From: Aliiruegeria lutimaris
Lineage (GTDB): Bacteria > Pseudomonadota > Alphaproteobacteria > Rhodobacterales > Rhodobacteraceae
Length of the DNA stretch: 64,000 bases
Assembly (NCBI RefSeq): GCF_900099935.1
Contig: NZ_FNEK01000008.1
Location: 1 to 64,000 of the forward strand
Direction of reading: 5' to 3'
Position numbers and translations under genes: made by a program. Shown piece by piece: positions 34,888-44,311 of the stretch (its first letter is position 1; each line of letters begins with the position of its first letter). The notes under the pieces are model-generated. The model saw only the letters and a list, made by a program, of their open reading frames with translations, did not search any database and was not told the origin of the DNA.

Positions 34888-34995
34888 GCGCCACAGGGGC
34901 AATAAAGAGTTTTGGAAACACTCGATTCTGGTTCAGCTTCGCAATCGGAGGCTGCGCCGTTTGTGGCCGTGACCAACATTTTCGGGAATTGTTCC

Positions 34996-35700
34996 ATGTT
35001 AAAAAAACTCTATGCCGAATTCATCGGCACTTTCTGGCTCGTTCTTGGCGGCTGTGGTTCTGCCGTGCTGGCGACAGGTAACCTGGACGTCGGCATTGGC
35101 TGGTTGGGCGTGTCGCTCGCCTTCGGCCTGACTGTCCTGACCATGGCCTATGCCGTGGGCGGTATCTCCGGGGGGCATTTCAACCCCGCCGTCTCGCTCG
35201 GCCTGATGGTGGCCGGCAAGTTCGACCGCGCCGAGCTGATCCCCTACTGGATCGCCCAGGTGCTGGGCGCCATCGCCGCGGGCTTCATCCTCTGGATTAT
35301 CGCCAATGGCGCGGAGGGCTTCTCCTCGGCGGGCAATTTCGCCCTGAACGGCTATGGATTGGCCTCGCCCGGCGGCTACGGCCTTTTCGCGGCGCTGGTC
35401 TGCGAGATCGTGATGACGGCGATGTTCCTGCTGATCATCCTCGGCGCGACCTCCAAGGGTGTGCCGGCCGGCTTCGCGCCCATCGCCATCGGCCTCGGCC
35501 TGACGCTGATCCACCTGATCTCGATCCCGGTCACCAACACCTCCGTCAACCCCGCGCGTTCCACCGGCGTGGCGCTTTTCGGCGGCGGCACGGCCATGCT
35601 TCAGCTCTGGCTTTTCTGGGTTGCCCCGCTTGCCGGCGGCGCGCTCGGCGCCATCATCTGGAAGATGATCGAACCCGATCAATCCGAGGACGCGAACTGA
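34996..35700 (+). CDS. aqpZ: Aquaporin Z
   Basis: A 234-residue six-helix channel. Both NPA boxes are present, [16 protein letters not shown] (helix B) and [17 protein letters not shown] (helix E), and the N terminus [19 protein letters not shown] is that of AqpZ. The His and Arg of the selectivity filter context fit a water channel rather than a glycerol facilitator (no GlpF-like D after the second NPA: NPARS). Start chosen at the canonical MLKKLYAEF; a longer in-frame reading lacks conservation. Confidence 0.94.
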   Translation: MLKKLYAEFIGTFWLVLGGCGSAVLATGNLDVGIGWLGVSLAFGLTVLTMAYAVGGISGGHFNPAVSLGLMVAGKFDRAELIPYWIAQVLGAIAAGFILWIIANGAEGFSSAGNFALNGYGLASPGGYGLFAALVCEIVMTAMFLLIILGATSKGVPAGFAPIAIGLGLTLIHLISIPVTNTSVNPARSTGVALFGGGTAMLQLWLFWVAPLAGGALGAIIWKMIEPDQSEDAN

Positions 35701-35708
35701 TATCCGTG

Positions 35709-35735
35709 GGCAGGCCCGGAGGATCCGGACCTGCC
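35709..35735 (+). terminator. Hairpin after aqpZ
   Basis: GGCAGG-C-CCGGA (35709-35720) pairs with TCCGG-A-CCTGCC (35724-35735) with one mismatch and a three-base loop. No T-run follows, so termination strength is uncertain. Confidence 0.4.
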
Positions 35736-35814
35736 AACCGCCGGCATTCAGGCGAAGTCCTGAAAATGGGATGTCAGCTTCTGAGCCGGACACGATGTCC
35801 GCACTCGGCTCCTG

Positions 35815-36402
35815 TTAATCGCCGGAGGCCAGATAGGCGTGCTCGAGGTCGATCTCGTAGCTCCACTCCAGGCCGGCATTCTTCCAGCCATTGACCACGC
35901 GGTGGCCTTTGTCCGGCCCGTTCTTGGCAACGTCGCCCTCGAAGCCGTCCACCACCGAATAGACGTTGGTATAACCAAGGTCGTAGAGCAGGTCGGCCGC
36001 CTTCGCGCTGCGCGATCCCGACCGGCACATGATCACGATCGGTGCGTCGTCGGCCAGCTCATGCGCCTCGGCGAAATCGAGGAAATCGAACTCGAAACCC
36101 GCATTCGGCTCCAACTTGTAGGTCTTCTTGTCCGGATCGTATTGCACGCCCTCCGACATGACCATCAGGGGAATATGCACATCCACCCGTTGCGGCATCC
36201 CGACAAAAGCAGCCTCCGGTCGGCTCCGGACATCCAGCAGCAGGACACTCTCGTCCTGAAGCATTTCACTTGCAGTGAGCGAGGTCAGGTACAACCCCGC
36301 CTTCGTCTGCTTTTTTTCCGGGATCTCGCTCGCGTCTCCCGCGAAAACGGGAAAGGCGACTGCAGTGGCCAGCAAAAGACTCGTTGTTTTCAAAAAGGAC
36401 AT
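35815..36402 (-). CDS. Exported rhodanese-like protein
   Basis: A 195-residue protein with a signal peptide (MSFLKTTSLLLATAVAFPVFA). The rhodanese domain contains LLLDVRSRPE (CH2A-like) and the active-site loop VIMCRSGSRSAKAADLL with the catalytic cysteine, followed by GYTNVYSVVDGFEGD. The start is the ATG at 36402; one codon upstream is a TTG. Such periplasmic single-domain rhodaneses may move sulfane sulfur or act in redox stress. Genes on either side are unrelated. Confidence 0.88.
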   Translation of the reverse strand: MSFLKTTSLLLATAVAFPVFAGDASEIPEKKQTKAGLYLTSLTASEMLQDESVLLLDVRSRPEAAFVGMPQRVDVHIPLMVMSEGVQYDPDKKTYKLEPNAGFEFDFLDFAEAHELADDAPIVIMCRSGSRSAKAADLLYDLGYTNVYSVVDGFEGDVAKNGPDKGHRVVNGWKNAGLEWSYEIDLEHAYLASGD

Positions 36403-36647
36403 CAATGTCAGCCTCTTATAGGGCCCGGAACCGCCCTGAAAAACCGAGGGACGCGGATTCCGGCCGGGTTGGCGCGATTAAATAATCATCGCGGGACTGG
36501 GAAACGGGCACTCGAGACATAAGAACTTGTACAATGCGAAGGATGGTACCAGAATAGTTGACGTTAGGGAAGTTCTGAGTGTGGCTTGTGTCCGCGCGGG
36601 ACCAACAGCCTGATGGCTCGGCAGTGAGTGGCGCGGCCGCCTTCGTG

Positions 36648-37277
36648 TCAGCGCACAGGTTCGAGCAGGGCGTCGCTTAACGTGCAATCGCGCACCGCGC
36701 GCCCGCCGCAATAGCGCGGCACAAGCCCCTTGGTGAAACAGATCCGCGTCTCGGCAATCCGGCCGTCCTTGCAGGTGACCGTGACCATGTCCGGCTTGAG
36801 TTTCGGGTTGGCTTGCAGCCACGCCTCCTCGATCACCGAGGCTGGCACCGCGACCGTCTGGTCGAGCTTGCGCAGGACTTCCGGTCGCTCGACGCTCCGA
36901 TAAGCTTCCCGCGAAAGCGCGAAATACTCCTGCGAGGACAGGCCGGAACAGCGCCCGTGCTTCTTCCACTGGTACCAGGCGAGCCCCGAAGAACCCATGA
37001 TATCGGCCATCGCCGCGGTTTCCTGTTTGGAGGGGTTATGTTCCGCGCTGGGGCAATGAGCGGGCCAGCCATCCTCGTATTGAGGCCAGAGCCCGTGCAG
37101 CACCCAGCCATTGCCGGTGCCGCGATCGCATTGCTCGTAACCCTTTGCATCCCCCTCAAGCGCGCAGAAATTCGGAGTCCAGCTCAACGACATCACGTAG
37201 TAGTCGAAATCTCCGGCCTTCTCGCCATCCGCGAAGGCTGCTCCGGAAAGCACGCACAACAAAATCAACCAACGCAT
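36648..37277 (-). CDS. Ribonuclease T2 family protein
   Basis: A 209-residue exported protein (signal peptide MRWLILLCVLSGAAFA). The two catalytic segments of RNase T2 are present: WVLHGLWPQYEDGWP (first histidine) and WYQWKKHGRCSG (glutamate replaced context, K-K-H-G-x-C with second histidine). Several cysteines suit disulfides in the periplasm. RNase T2 enzymes cut single-stranded RNA to 2',3'-cyclic phosphates, giving phosphate or nucleotides for uptake. The start at 37277 produces the signal peptide; a longer reading would lack it. Confidence 0.9.
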   Translation of the reverse strand: MRWLILLCVLSGAAFADGEKAGDFDYYVMSLSWTPNFCALEGDAKGYEQCDRGTGNGWVLHGLWPQYEDGWPAHCPSAEHNPSKQETAAMADIMGSSGLAWYQWKKHGRCSGLSSQEYFALSREAYRSVERPEVLRKLDQTVAVPASVIEEAWLQANPKLKPDMVTVTCKDGRIAETRICFTKGLVPRYCGGRAVRDCTLSDALLEPVR

Positions 37278-37399
37278 TTGGACTTCCCTTTCTGCCTCTC
37301 CGGGCTTATATCCCCAGCAATTCCCGAAAACGAGGAAAAGCGGCCCGGAAGGTCGCGGCCCTTTCCAGGCCACGGGGGAATTGTGCTAAGGAGGCAGAC

Positions 37400-38173
37400 A
37401 TGAACAAGCCGATCATGGCAAAAGCGACCGCCGTTTGGCTGGTCGATAACACGACGATCAGCTTCAAGCAGATCGCCGATTTCTGCGGCCTGCACGAACT
37501 CGAAGTGCAGGGTATCGCCGATGGCGACGTAGCCGCCGGCGTCAAGGGCTTCGATCCGGTTGCCAACAACCAGCTGGATCAGATCGAGATCGAGCGGGCC
37601 GAGAAGGACCCGCTCCACAAGCTCAAGCTGAAATTCAACGCAGCCGCCGTGGGCGAGGAAAAACGCCGTGGTCCGCGCTACACGCCCTTGTCGAAGCGCC
37701 AGGATCGCCCGAACTCGATCCTTTGGCTGGTCAAGTTCCACCCCGAGCTGACAGATGGCCAGATTTCCAAGCTGGTGGGCACCACCAAGCCGACGATCCA
37801 GTCCATCCGCGAGCGCACGCACTGGAACATCGCCAACATGCAGCCGATCGACCCGGTGGCGCTTGGGCTGTGCAAGCAGTCGGAACTTGACGCCGTGGTT
37901 CAGAAAGCCGCCGCCAAGCGGGCCGCCGATGGCGAAGTCATGACCGATGACGAGCGCCGCAAGCTCGTCTCCACCGAGCAGTCGCTGGCCGCCGATCCGG
38001 AACCGAAGATCCCGACCGCGATCTCCGGGCTGGAGACCTTCACCCTCGGGGGCGATCCGCGCAGCGACGACGAGGACGATGACGATGACCAGGGTCCGAT
38101 CCTGGATGCGGACAGCTTCTTCAACCTGCCCGACGCCAAGGACGACGAGGACGAGGACGAAGACGACCGCTGA
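37400..38173 (+). CDS. trcR: TrcR/DUF1013 cell-cycle transcriptional regulator
   Basis: A 257-residue protein of the alphaproteobacteria-specific DUF1013 family (TrcR). KATAVWLVDNTTISFKQIAD opens a first helix-turn-helix-like segment and RPNSILWLVKFHPELTDGQI a second, followed by GTTKPTIQSIRERTHWN. The C-terminal 40 residues are extremely acidic, with runs of D/E up to seven, probably a disordered tail. An AAGGAGG site stands before the ATG. It stands alone, in a position found in related genomes; regulation targets cannot be inferred here. Confidence 0.92.
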   Translation: MNKPIMAKATAVWLVDNTTISFKQIADFCGLHELEVQGIADGDVAAGVKGFDPVANNQLDQIEIERAEKDPLHKLKLKFNAAAVGEEKRRGPRYTPLSKRQDRPNSILWLVKFHPELTDGQISKLVGTTKPTIQSIRERTHWNIANMQPIDPVALGLCKQSELDAVVQKAAAKRAADGEVMTDDERRKLVSTEQSLAADPEPKIPTAISGLETFTLGGDPRSDDEDDDDDQGPILDADSFFNLPDAKDDEDEDEDDR

Positions 38174-38265
38174 GACGTCGTGGCCGGGGCGCGGGCCCCG
38201 GCGCAGCGCTGCCGTTTCGCGACCCGCCCATCTGCGGACGAACACAGAACCCAAGGGTACAGGCC

Positions 38266-39756
38266 ATGACATCTTCGGATCGCAACGCTGGCCTTGCCAC
38301 TGCCATTCAGGCTGCGATGTGCGTTTTGTTCATCGCCGCGACATGGATGGCCCCGCTCTATTACCAGAACCAGAACACGAAATTCCTGCACGGGCTGGCG
38401 ACAGCCTTTCCCGACCGGCTGGGCGCTGACTGGACGGCCGGCACGGTCGATGGCTTGCCCGTCTTCACCGGCCTTGTACATGCGGTGGCCGCGTGGTCCT
38501 CGCCGCTGGTCTTCTACGGCCTCGAAATTGCACTTCTGGCGATCATGTTCCTGTCGCTGCTGGCCCTTGCCCGGGTGATGGCGCCGAAACATGGCGCATC
38601 GCCGCTGTTCCTGACCGTCGCGGCTGCGGTGCTGGTGCTGCTGGTGCATCCTCCGCAGGAGGACAGCCTGCGGGGTGTTGCCGGGCAGAACATGATGCGC
38701 GGATACCTGCAGCCCTCGGAATTTGGCATCCTCTACCTGCCTGCCCTGCTGCTGGCGCTCCGCCGCCGCCCGACCGCGCTCTTGCTGGCGGCGGTTCCGG
38801 CCGCGATCCACCCGGCATATATCGCCTTCTCGGCCATCGCGGTGGCAATCCTTGCCTGGGAGCGCTGGCGTGCCGGCCTCGGCCTGCCGCTGCTGCCGCT
38901 TTCCGGCGCGCTGGCGCTACTTGTGCTTCCGCCGCTCGATCTCGCCATCCGCTTTGCGCCGACCGATCCCGATGTCATGGCCAAGGCCAATGCCATTCTC
39001 GCCTTTGAGCGCATCCCCTTCCATTCCGACCCGCGCGAATGGGCCGATTTCGTCGCCTTCCGAAAACTGGCGCTGGCGTTGCTGGGGCTGGCGGTGGCGC
39101 CGGCCGGGATTCTGCGCAACCTTCTGGTGGCCCTTCTTGTGCTCGCGGTCGGCGGCGCGGGCTTCGTGGCGCTCACCGGTAATGCCGAGATCGCGCTGAT
39201 GGCGCCGTGGCGCGCCTCCATCCTCATCGTGCCGCTGAGCACGGTGCTGCTGTTGGGCTGGCTTCTGGAAAAACTGTTCGAGCGTTTCCCGACGGGCAAG
39301 CTGCCTGCCGTTCTTGCGGCGGTCGCACTGGCCGGTGCCGGCTGGGCGGCGCTGGACGGGGCGGCGATCAAGTGGCGGCAGATTTCGGGCACCACTCCGC
39401 CGGATCACGTTGCTTTCGCGCGCGACACCTACGCGCCGGGAACGCTCTACTTGACCGATCCGGCGCTGGAGGATTTCCGGCTGGAGGCGATGGTGCCGCA
39501 ATTCGTGTCGCGCAAGACCCATCCCTATCTCGACACCGAGGTACTCGAATGGGACCACCGGCTGCGGCTGGCCGAGGATGTTTTCTCCAAGGATGAGGCT
39601 TTGGATTGCGCGGCGCTGGAGCGCGTGCTTGCGCTCTATCCGGTCACCTATGTGCTGGTGGAAAACAGCCGGCTGCCAACCCCGCCCTGCTCCGCGCTGA
39701 CTCCCGTTTTCGAAGGCGAGACCCACGCCGTCCTGGCTGTGGACGCGGGGCGTTGA
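38266..39756 (+). CDS. Polytopic membrane protein of unknown function
   Basis: A 496-residue protein with roughly ten membrane helices up to about residue 365 and a soluble C-terminal domain of about 130 residues. HPPQEDSLRGVAGQNMMRGYLQ sits in a non-membrane loop after helix 3 and GTLYLTDPALEDFRLEAM begins the soluble part. The layout (multi-helix domain plus C-terminal globular domain) resembles GT-C type glycosyltransferase-like membrane proteins, but I recognise no catalytic motif. It is convergent with recR, separated by 7 bases. Confidence 0.75.
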   Translation: MTSSDRNAGLATAIQAAMCVLFIAATWMAPLYYQNQNTKFLHGLATAFPDRLGADWTAGTVDGLPVFTGLVHAVAAWSSPLVFYGLEIALLAIMFLSLLALARVMAPKHGASPLFLTVAAAVLVLLVHPPQEDSLRGVAGQNMMRGYLQPSEFGILYLPALLLALRRRPTALLLAAVPAAIHPAYIAFSAIAVAILAWERWRAGLGLPLLPLSGALALLVLPPLDLAIRFAPTDPDVMAKANAILAFERIPFHSDPREWADFVAFRKLALALLGLAVAPAGILRNLLVALLVLAVGGAGFVALTGNAEIALMAPWRASILIVPLSTVLLLGWLLEKLFERFPTGKLPAVLAAVALAGAGWAALDGAAIKWRQISGTTPPDHVAFARDTYAPGTLYLTDPALEDFRLEAMVPQFVSRKTHPYLDTEVLEWDHRLRLAEDVFSKDEALDCAALERVLALYPVTYVLVENSRLPTPPCSALTPVFEGETHAVLAVDAGR

Positions 39757-39763
39757 TCCGCTC

Positions 39764-40363
39764 TCAGAGCGCCTTGCGCGCCCGCAAGGCCGCCGTGATC
39801 GTGCCGTCGTCGAGATAGTCCAGCTCACCGCCCACCGGCACGCCTTGCGCCAGCGAGGTCACTGCGATGCCGAGCGGTTCGAGCTGTTCGGCGATGTAAT
39901 GCGCGGTGGTCTGGCCGTCGATCGTGGCGTTGAGCGCAAGGATCACTTCGGAGATGTTTTCTTCCGAGATCCGTTCGACAAGCCGCGGGATGCGCAGCTC
40001 TTCCGGCCCGATGGAATCCAGCGCCGAGAGCGTGCCGCCAAGCACGTGGTAGCGGCCGCGAAAGACGCTGGCGCGCTCCATCGCCCAGAGATCCGCGACG
40101 TCCTCGACCACGCAGATCTCGCCGTTGGCGCGCTTGGCCGAGGCGCAGATCTCGCAGATCTCGCTGGTGCCGACATTGCCGCAATTAACGCATTCGCGCG
40201 CCGTGACGGCCACGTTCTGCATCGTGTCGGCCAGCGGCATCAGCAACTGGCCGCGCTTCTTGATCAGGTGCAGCACCGCGCGCCGCGCCGAGCGCGGCCC
40301 CAACCCCGGAAGGCGGGCCATCAACTCGATCAGGTCTTCGATATCGCGCGGCGCTTGCGTCAT
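39764..40363 (-). CDS. recR: Recombination protein RecR
   Basis: A 199-residue protein with the full RecR layout: helix-hairpin-helix ([20 protein letters not shown]), a C4 zinc finger ([18 protein letters not shown]), a Toprim domain ([16 protein letters not shown]) and the Walker-B-like C-terminal part ending [16 protein letters not shown]. RecR works with RecF and RecO to load RecA at gaps. Its start overlaps the ebfC stop (ATGA), the usual ebfC-recR coupling. Confidence 0.97.
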   Translation of the reverse strand: MTQAPRDIEDLIELMARLPGLGPRSARRAVLHLIKKRGQLLMPLADTMQNVAVTARECVNCGNVGTSEICEICASAKRANGEICVVEDVADLWAMERASVFRGRYHVLGGTLSALDSIGPEELRIPRLVERISEENISEVILALNATIDGQTTAHYIAEQLEPLGIAVTSLAQGVPVGGELDYLDDGTITAALRARKAL

Positions 40364-40710
40364 CAGAGCCCCGGAATATCCATGCCCGCCGGCAGGCCAA
40401 GTTCGGAGGTGAGCTTTTCCATCTCTTCCTTGGATTTCTGGGCGGCCTTGCTCTGCGCGTCCTTGATCGCGGCAAGGATCAGGTCCTCGACGACTTCCTT
40501 CTCGTCGGGGTTGAAGATCGAGGGATCGATATCGAGGCCTGTCAGGTCGCCCTTGGCGGTCGCCCGTGCCTTAACCAGGCCCGCGCCGCTTTCGCCGATC
40601 ACGACGGTGTTTTCCAACTCGCTCTGCAGGGCGGCCATCTTGCCCTGCATCTCCTGCGCCTTCTTCATCATCTTGGCCATGTCGCCAAGGTTGCCGAGCC
40701 CTTTGAGCAT
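40363..40710 (-). CDS. ebfC: YbaB/EbfC family nucleoid-associated protein
   Basis: A 115-residue DNA-binding protein. [20 protein letters not shown] and [12 protein letters not shown] form the N-terminal helix, and [19 protein letters not shown] the central strand region. These proteins form tweezer-like dimers that bind DNA. The start at 40710 is the conserved MLKGLGN; an in-frame extension is not family-like. Its association with recR is conserved across bacteria. Confidence 0.94.
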   Translation of the reverse strand: MLKGLGNLGDMAKMMKKAQEMQGKMAALQSELENTVVIGESGAGLVKARATAKGDLTGLDIDPSIFNPDEKEVVEDLILAAIKDAQSKAAQKSKEEMEKLTSELGLPAGMDIPGL

Positions 40711-40825
40711 TGGCTTCTCCTGTTTGGGTAGCTTTCTCGCTTGGCCCATTGAATGCCCGCGAACGCGCGCGGAGGCAAGCAGGGGAATGCGAAACGCCCC
40801 CGGATCGCGCGGATTACGGGGCACG

Positions 40826-40861
40826 AAAAAGGCGCCGGGAAGCATTTTTCCTCGGCGCCTT
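40826..40861 (-). terminator. Intrinsic terminator of pheT
   Basis: On the minus strand AAGGCGCCG-A-GGAA pairs with TTCC-C-CGGCGCCTT around a short loop and runs into TTTTT (plus-strand A run at 40826-40830). It lies about 27 bases after the pheT stop. Confidence 0.88.
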
Positions 40862-40887
40862 CAAAGATGTCGCTGGGGGGGGGCGGG

Positions 40888-43296
40888 TCAGCTCCGAAGA
40901 ACGCCGCCCGTCGCCTTGGCGACCTTCTCGATGATCTTCTTGCTGACAGCCTCGATATCGGCCTCTTTCAGCGTGCGATCCTTCGGCTGCAGCCGGACGG
41001 TGATGGCCAGCGACTTCTTGCCCGCGCCCATCTGCGCCTCGGCCTTTTCCCCGTGGAACTCGTCGAAGACGCGAACCTCCTCGATCAGTGTCTTGTCGGC
41101 ACCGGCGGCGGCGTTGACGACCGTCAGCGCCTCGGTTCCGACATCCAGGACGAAGGCGAAGTCTCGCTCCACGGCCTGCAGGTCCGCCAGCTCCAGCGCG
41201 CCGCGATTGGTGCCCTTCGCCTTCGGGAAGGGCGTTGCGGCCAGATCGACCGAGAAGACAACTGCCGGACCCTTCACGTCCAGCGCGTCGAGTACCTTGG
41301 GGTGCAGCTCGCCGAAATAGCCCAGAACGTTCTTCGGCCCGAGGCAGATCGCCCCTGAGCGGCCCGGGTGCAGCCATTCCGGCACGTCGCGGCGGATCTG
41401 CACCTTGGCGGGCGCGCCGATGGCCGCCAGCACCGCCTCGATATCGGCCTTGGCGTCGAAGACGTCGACAGCGCGGCGGGAGCCATGCACGTCCTTCGGT
41501 CCCGAATGGCCGACGAGCACGCCGCAGGCCAGTTGCTGCTGTTCGTCCGGTTCGCCGCCGTGGAAAGCCGGGCCGACCTCGAACAGCGCCAGGTCGGCAT
41601 AGCCGCGTGCCTGGTTGCGGGAGGCGGCCTGAAGCAGGCCGGGCAGCGGCGTCGGCCGCATGTGGCTCATCTCCGAGGAGATCGGGTTGTCCAGCTTGGT
41701 CGCGTCCGTGCCGCCACCGAACAGCCCGGCAGAGGCCTCGTCCACGAAGGAATAGGTCACGCATTCATTGTAGCCGAGCGTGGCGATGGTGCGCCGCGCG
41801 GTTGCTTCCCGGCGCTGCATCGGCGTCAGAACGGCCTCGGGCACACCGGCAGAAGCGCGGCGCATCGGTTTGCCCACCAGCTTGGTCAGCGACGCCACGC
41901 GGGCGACTTCCTCCACCAGATCCGCCTCACCCATCACGTCGGGGCGCCAGCTTGGCACATGGGCCATGTCGCCTTCGAGCCGGAAACCGAGCGCCTCCAG
42001 TGTCGCGCGCTGCTCTGCGGCCGGGATCTCCATGCCGACAAGGCTCTCAACGCGAGCCGTGTCCAGCTTGTAGGCGCGGTCCACATCCGGAATCTCGCCG
42101 GCGATGACCACGTCCGAGGCCTCGCCGCCGCAGAGATCAAGGATCATCCGCGTGGCATGCTCGATGCCGACCGGCGTCCAGCAGGGGTCAATCCCGCGTT
42201 CGAAACGGTAGCGCGCGTCGGAATTGATCTTCAGCGCGCGGCCCGTATAGGCGGTGCGGATCGGGTCGAAATAGGCGGCTTCGAGGAAGACATTCGTGGT
42301 CTCTTCGGTGCAGCCCGTCGGCAGGCCGCCCATGACGCCGGCGATGCTCTCCACGCCTTCGTCATCCGAGATCAGCGTCATGTCCGCCTCGAAGGTGTAT
42401 TCCTTCTCGTCGAGGCCGACGAGCGTCTCGCCGCCCTTGGCGCGGTGCAGGCGCAGGTTGCCCTTCACCTTGTCGGCGTCGAAGACGTGCAGCGGGCGGT
42501 TGCGGTCATAGGTGAAGAAATTGGTGATATCGACCAGCGTCGAGATCGGCCGCAGACCGATGGCGCGCAGGTAATCCTGCAGCCATTTCGGCGAGGGGCC
42601 GTTCTTCACGCCCTTGATCACGCGGCCATAGAAGACCGGGGCCTGATCGAGCGTATCCGCGTCGATGCTGACGCCGATCGGGCAGGGGAAGCTGCCGGGC
42701 ACGGGATCGGTCTCGCGCGGAATGAGCGTGCCCAGGCCACGCGCGGCCAGGTCGCGGGCCACACCCTCGACACCGAGCGCGTCGGGGCGGTTCGGCGTGA
42801 TGGCGATCTCGATCACGGGATCGACCCGTTCCGGCTGGTTCTCGGATAGCCAGTCGGTGAAGCGCTGGCCGACCTCGCCCGAGGGCAGCTCGATGATGCC
42901 GTCATGGGCGTCCGACATCTCCATCTCGCGCTCCGAGCACATCATGCCGTGGCTCTCGATGCCGCGGATCTTTCCGACGCCGATGGTGGTGTCGATGCCG
43001 GGCACGTAGACGCCCGGCTTGGCGACGACAACGGTGATGCCCTCCCGCGCGTTGGGCGCGCCGCAGATGATCTGCAACTCGCCCTCGTCGGTCTCGACCT
43101 TGCACACTTTCAACTTGTCGGCATCGGGGTGTTTCTCGGCGTGGGTCACCTTGCCGATGGTAAACTCGGACAGCCGGTCCACCGGGTTTTCAACGCCTTC
43201 GACCTCCAGCCCGAGATCGGTCAGGGCATAGAGGATCTCGTCCAGCGTGGCCTCGGTCTCAAGGTGGTGTTTGAGCCAGGAAAGGGTGAATTTCAT
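40888..43296 (-). CDS. pheT: Phenylalanyl-tRNA synthetase beta subunit
   Basis: At 802 residues this is full length. Domains in order: N-terminal B1, then tRNA-binding (EMAP-like) domain with KVCKVETDEGELQIICGAPN, B3/B4 editing domain (DITNFFTYDRNRPLHVFDAD), B5 helix-turn-helix region, the catalytic-like core with RFERGIDPCWTPVGIEHATR, and the C-terminal ferredoxin-fold anticodon-binding domain (ADLQAVERDFAFVLD ... VRLQPKDRTLKEADIEAV). It charges tRNA-Phe with pheS. Here pheS and pheT are separated by about 1 kb with two small unknown genes on the other strand, instead of being adjacent. Confidence 0.98.
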   Translation of the reverse strand: MKFTLSWLKHHLETEATLDEILYALTDLGLEVEGVENPVDRLSEFTIGKVTHAEKHPDADKLKVCKVETDEGELQIICGAPNAREGITVVVAKPGVYVPGIDTTIGVGKIRGIESHGMMCSEREMEMSDAHDGIIELPSGEVGQRFTDWLSENQPERVDPVIEIAITPNRPDALGVEGVARDLAARGLGTLIPRETDPVPGSFPCPIGVSIDADTLDQAPVFYGRVIKGVKNGPSPKWLQDYLRAIGLRPISTLVDITNFFTYDRNRPLHVFDADKVKGNLRLHRAKGGETLVGLDEKEYTFEADMTLISDDEGVESIAGVMGGLPTGCTEETTNVFLEAAYFDPIRTAYTGRALKINSDARYRFERGIDPCWTPVGIEHATRMILDLCGGEASDVVIAGEIPDVDRAYKLDTARVESLVGMEIPAAEQRATLEALGFRLEGDMAHVPSWRPDVMGEADLVEEVARVASLTKLVGKPMRRASAGVPEAVLTPMQRREATARRTIATLGYNECVTYSFVDEASAGLFGGGTDATKLDNPISSEMSHMRPTPLPGLLQAASRNQARGYADLALFEVGPAFHGGEPDEQQQLACGVLVGHSGPKDVHGSRRAVDVFDAKADIEAVLAAIGAPAKVQIRRDVPEWLHPGRSGAICLGPKNVLGYFGELHPKVLDALDVKGPAVVFSVDLAATPFPKAKGTNRGALELADLQAVERDFAFVLDVGTEALTVVNAAAGADKTLIEEVRVFDEFHGEKAEAQMGAGKKSLAITVRLQPKDRTLKEADIEAVSKKIIEKVAKATGGVLRS

Positions 43297-43508
43297 CGGG
43301 TCGGCCCCTGCATCTCTAAGAAGTCGCGTGTCCTTAGCCCATTGCAGCGCAGGGGTGAAGGGCCGGCGTGGTCATTCCTGTGCATGGGGCCGCGAGGCAA
43401 GGGTCTTTCCCGCAATACAGCGCGACAATCGGGCCCCTGATCCAGAATTGTCCCTGAATTCTGCCATCTATTGCCCAGAATAGGCCACAATTTTGCCCTA
43501 TCCTGACC

Positions 43509-43817
43509 ATGTTGTTGGTGGGGGCCGCAACATTTTGGAGTTTGAGCATGGGGGCACTTGCGCAAACACTGGGAGGGCTGGGGCGACCCCTGGTCCTCGG
43601 CCTTGTTATCCTGTTGGGACTCGGGCTTGTGAGTGACAATTCCGGCAAGGGAACGACCGCTGCGGGCGGGCTTTCCTGTGGTGGCTGGACGAGCGATCCC
43701 GAGTTGAATCGGCTGATCTGCCGTTTTCATCCGTCACGGATATGGAACATGCCCGTCAGTGAGCTGTTGCCAGTCCTGTCGCCAAAGACCGAAGAAATGG
43801 CCGCCGTCGAGAAGTGA
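43509..43817 (+). CDS. Hypothetical small membrane protein
   Basis: Up to 102 residues. Hydrophobic segment ALAQTLGGLGRPLVLGLVILLGLGLVS suggests one or two membrane helices; the C-terminal half is soluble and contains two cysteines (SCGGW, LICRF). The start is uncertain (ATG at 43509 or at 43551). No homologue recognised. It lies on the strand opposite the pheS/pheT genes and is followed by a hairpin at 43912. Confidence 0.4.
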   Translation: MLLVGAATFWSLSMGALAQTLGGLGRPLVLGLVILLGLGLVSDNSGKGTTAAGGLSCGGWTSDPELNRLICRFHPSRIWNMPVSELLPVLSPKTEEMAAVEK

Positions 43818-43911
43818 CGGCGTTCCGTCCCGCATCGCGAAATCCTGCCGCGCAAGGCGGGCTTCTGCGCGATCTGCTTTGAATTGGCATATGTAAAATA
43901 CACAAAATCGA

Positions 43912-43937
43912 GACACCCCGCGCATCTGCGGGGTGTC
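43912..43937 (+). terminator. Hairpin terminator in the pheS-pheT interval
   Basis: GACACCCCGC (43912-43921) pairs perfectly with GCGGGGTGTC (43928-43937) around GCATCT. Ten-base stem about 95 bases after the small membrane-protein gene, in an otherwise AT-rich stretch. Confidence 0.55.
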
Positions 43938-44038
43938 CCTTAAGAAAAATTATTCCCTTCAAGAAAATCATCTAATTTCGTCAAAGTTTATTCCAAATTT
44001 ATTTCCATATCAAAGATATTGGAATTGTGGTGTTCTTC

Positions 44039-44311
44039 ATGTCGACGTTACAGGGTGACCAGTCCGGCTATATCGTTCTCGCGCTCGCGATCATTCTGGG
44101 CGCCGCCGCGGTCGCGGGGTCATGGAAGAGCTATGAGCATGCAGAAGAAGAGGAAAGGCTTCCCCAGCGGGTCGTGACCCTATCCAAGGCTTTGGGCGAA
44201 TGCAGCACGCACGAATTTCGCACCGGTCTCAAAGTGATCGGCTGCGACGAGGATGTCAGGGGCGAGAAGCGGGGCGACGCCATCTTCATGAAGCCGCCCG
44301 CAAGGTACTGA
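44039..44311 (+). CDS. Hypothetical small membrane-anchored protein
   Basis: About 90 residues: one N-terminal membrane helix (YIVLALAIILGAAAVAGSW) and a soluble part with two cysteines (GECSTHEF, VIGCDEDV). A GTG at 44027 is an alternative start adding four residues. Its stop abuts the convergent pheS stop exactly. I do not recognise the family. The upstream 100 bases are AT-rich, fitting its own promoter. Confidence 0.5.
   Translation: MSTLQGDQSGYIVLALAIILGAAAVAGSWKSYEHAEEEERLPQRVVTLSKALGECSTHEFRTGLKVIGCDEDVRGEKRGDAIFMKPPARY

Noticed and set aside
34888-34995. Longer N terminus for aquaporin Z
   Set aside because: The canonical [13 protein letters not shown] start is at 34996 and the extension has no conservation.
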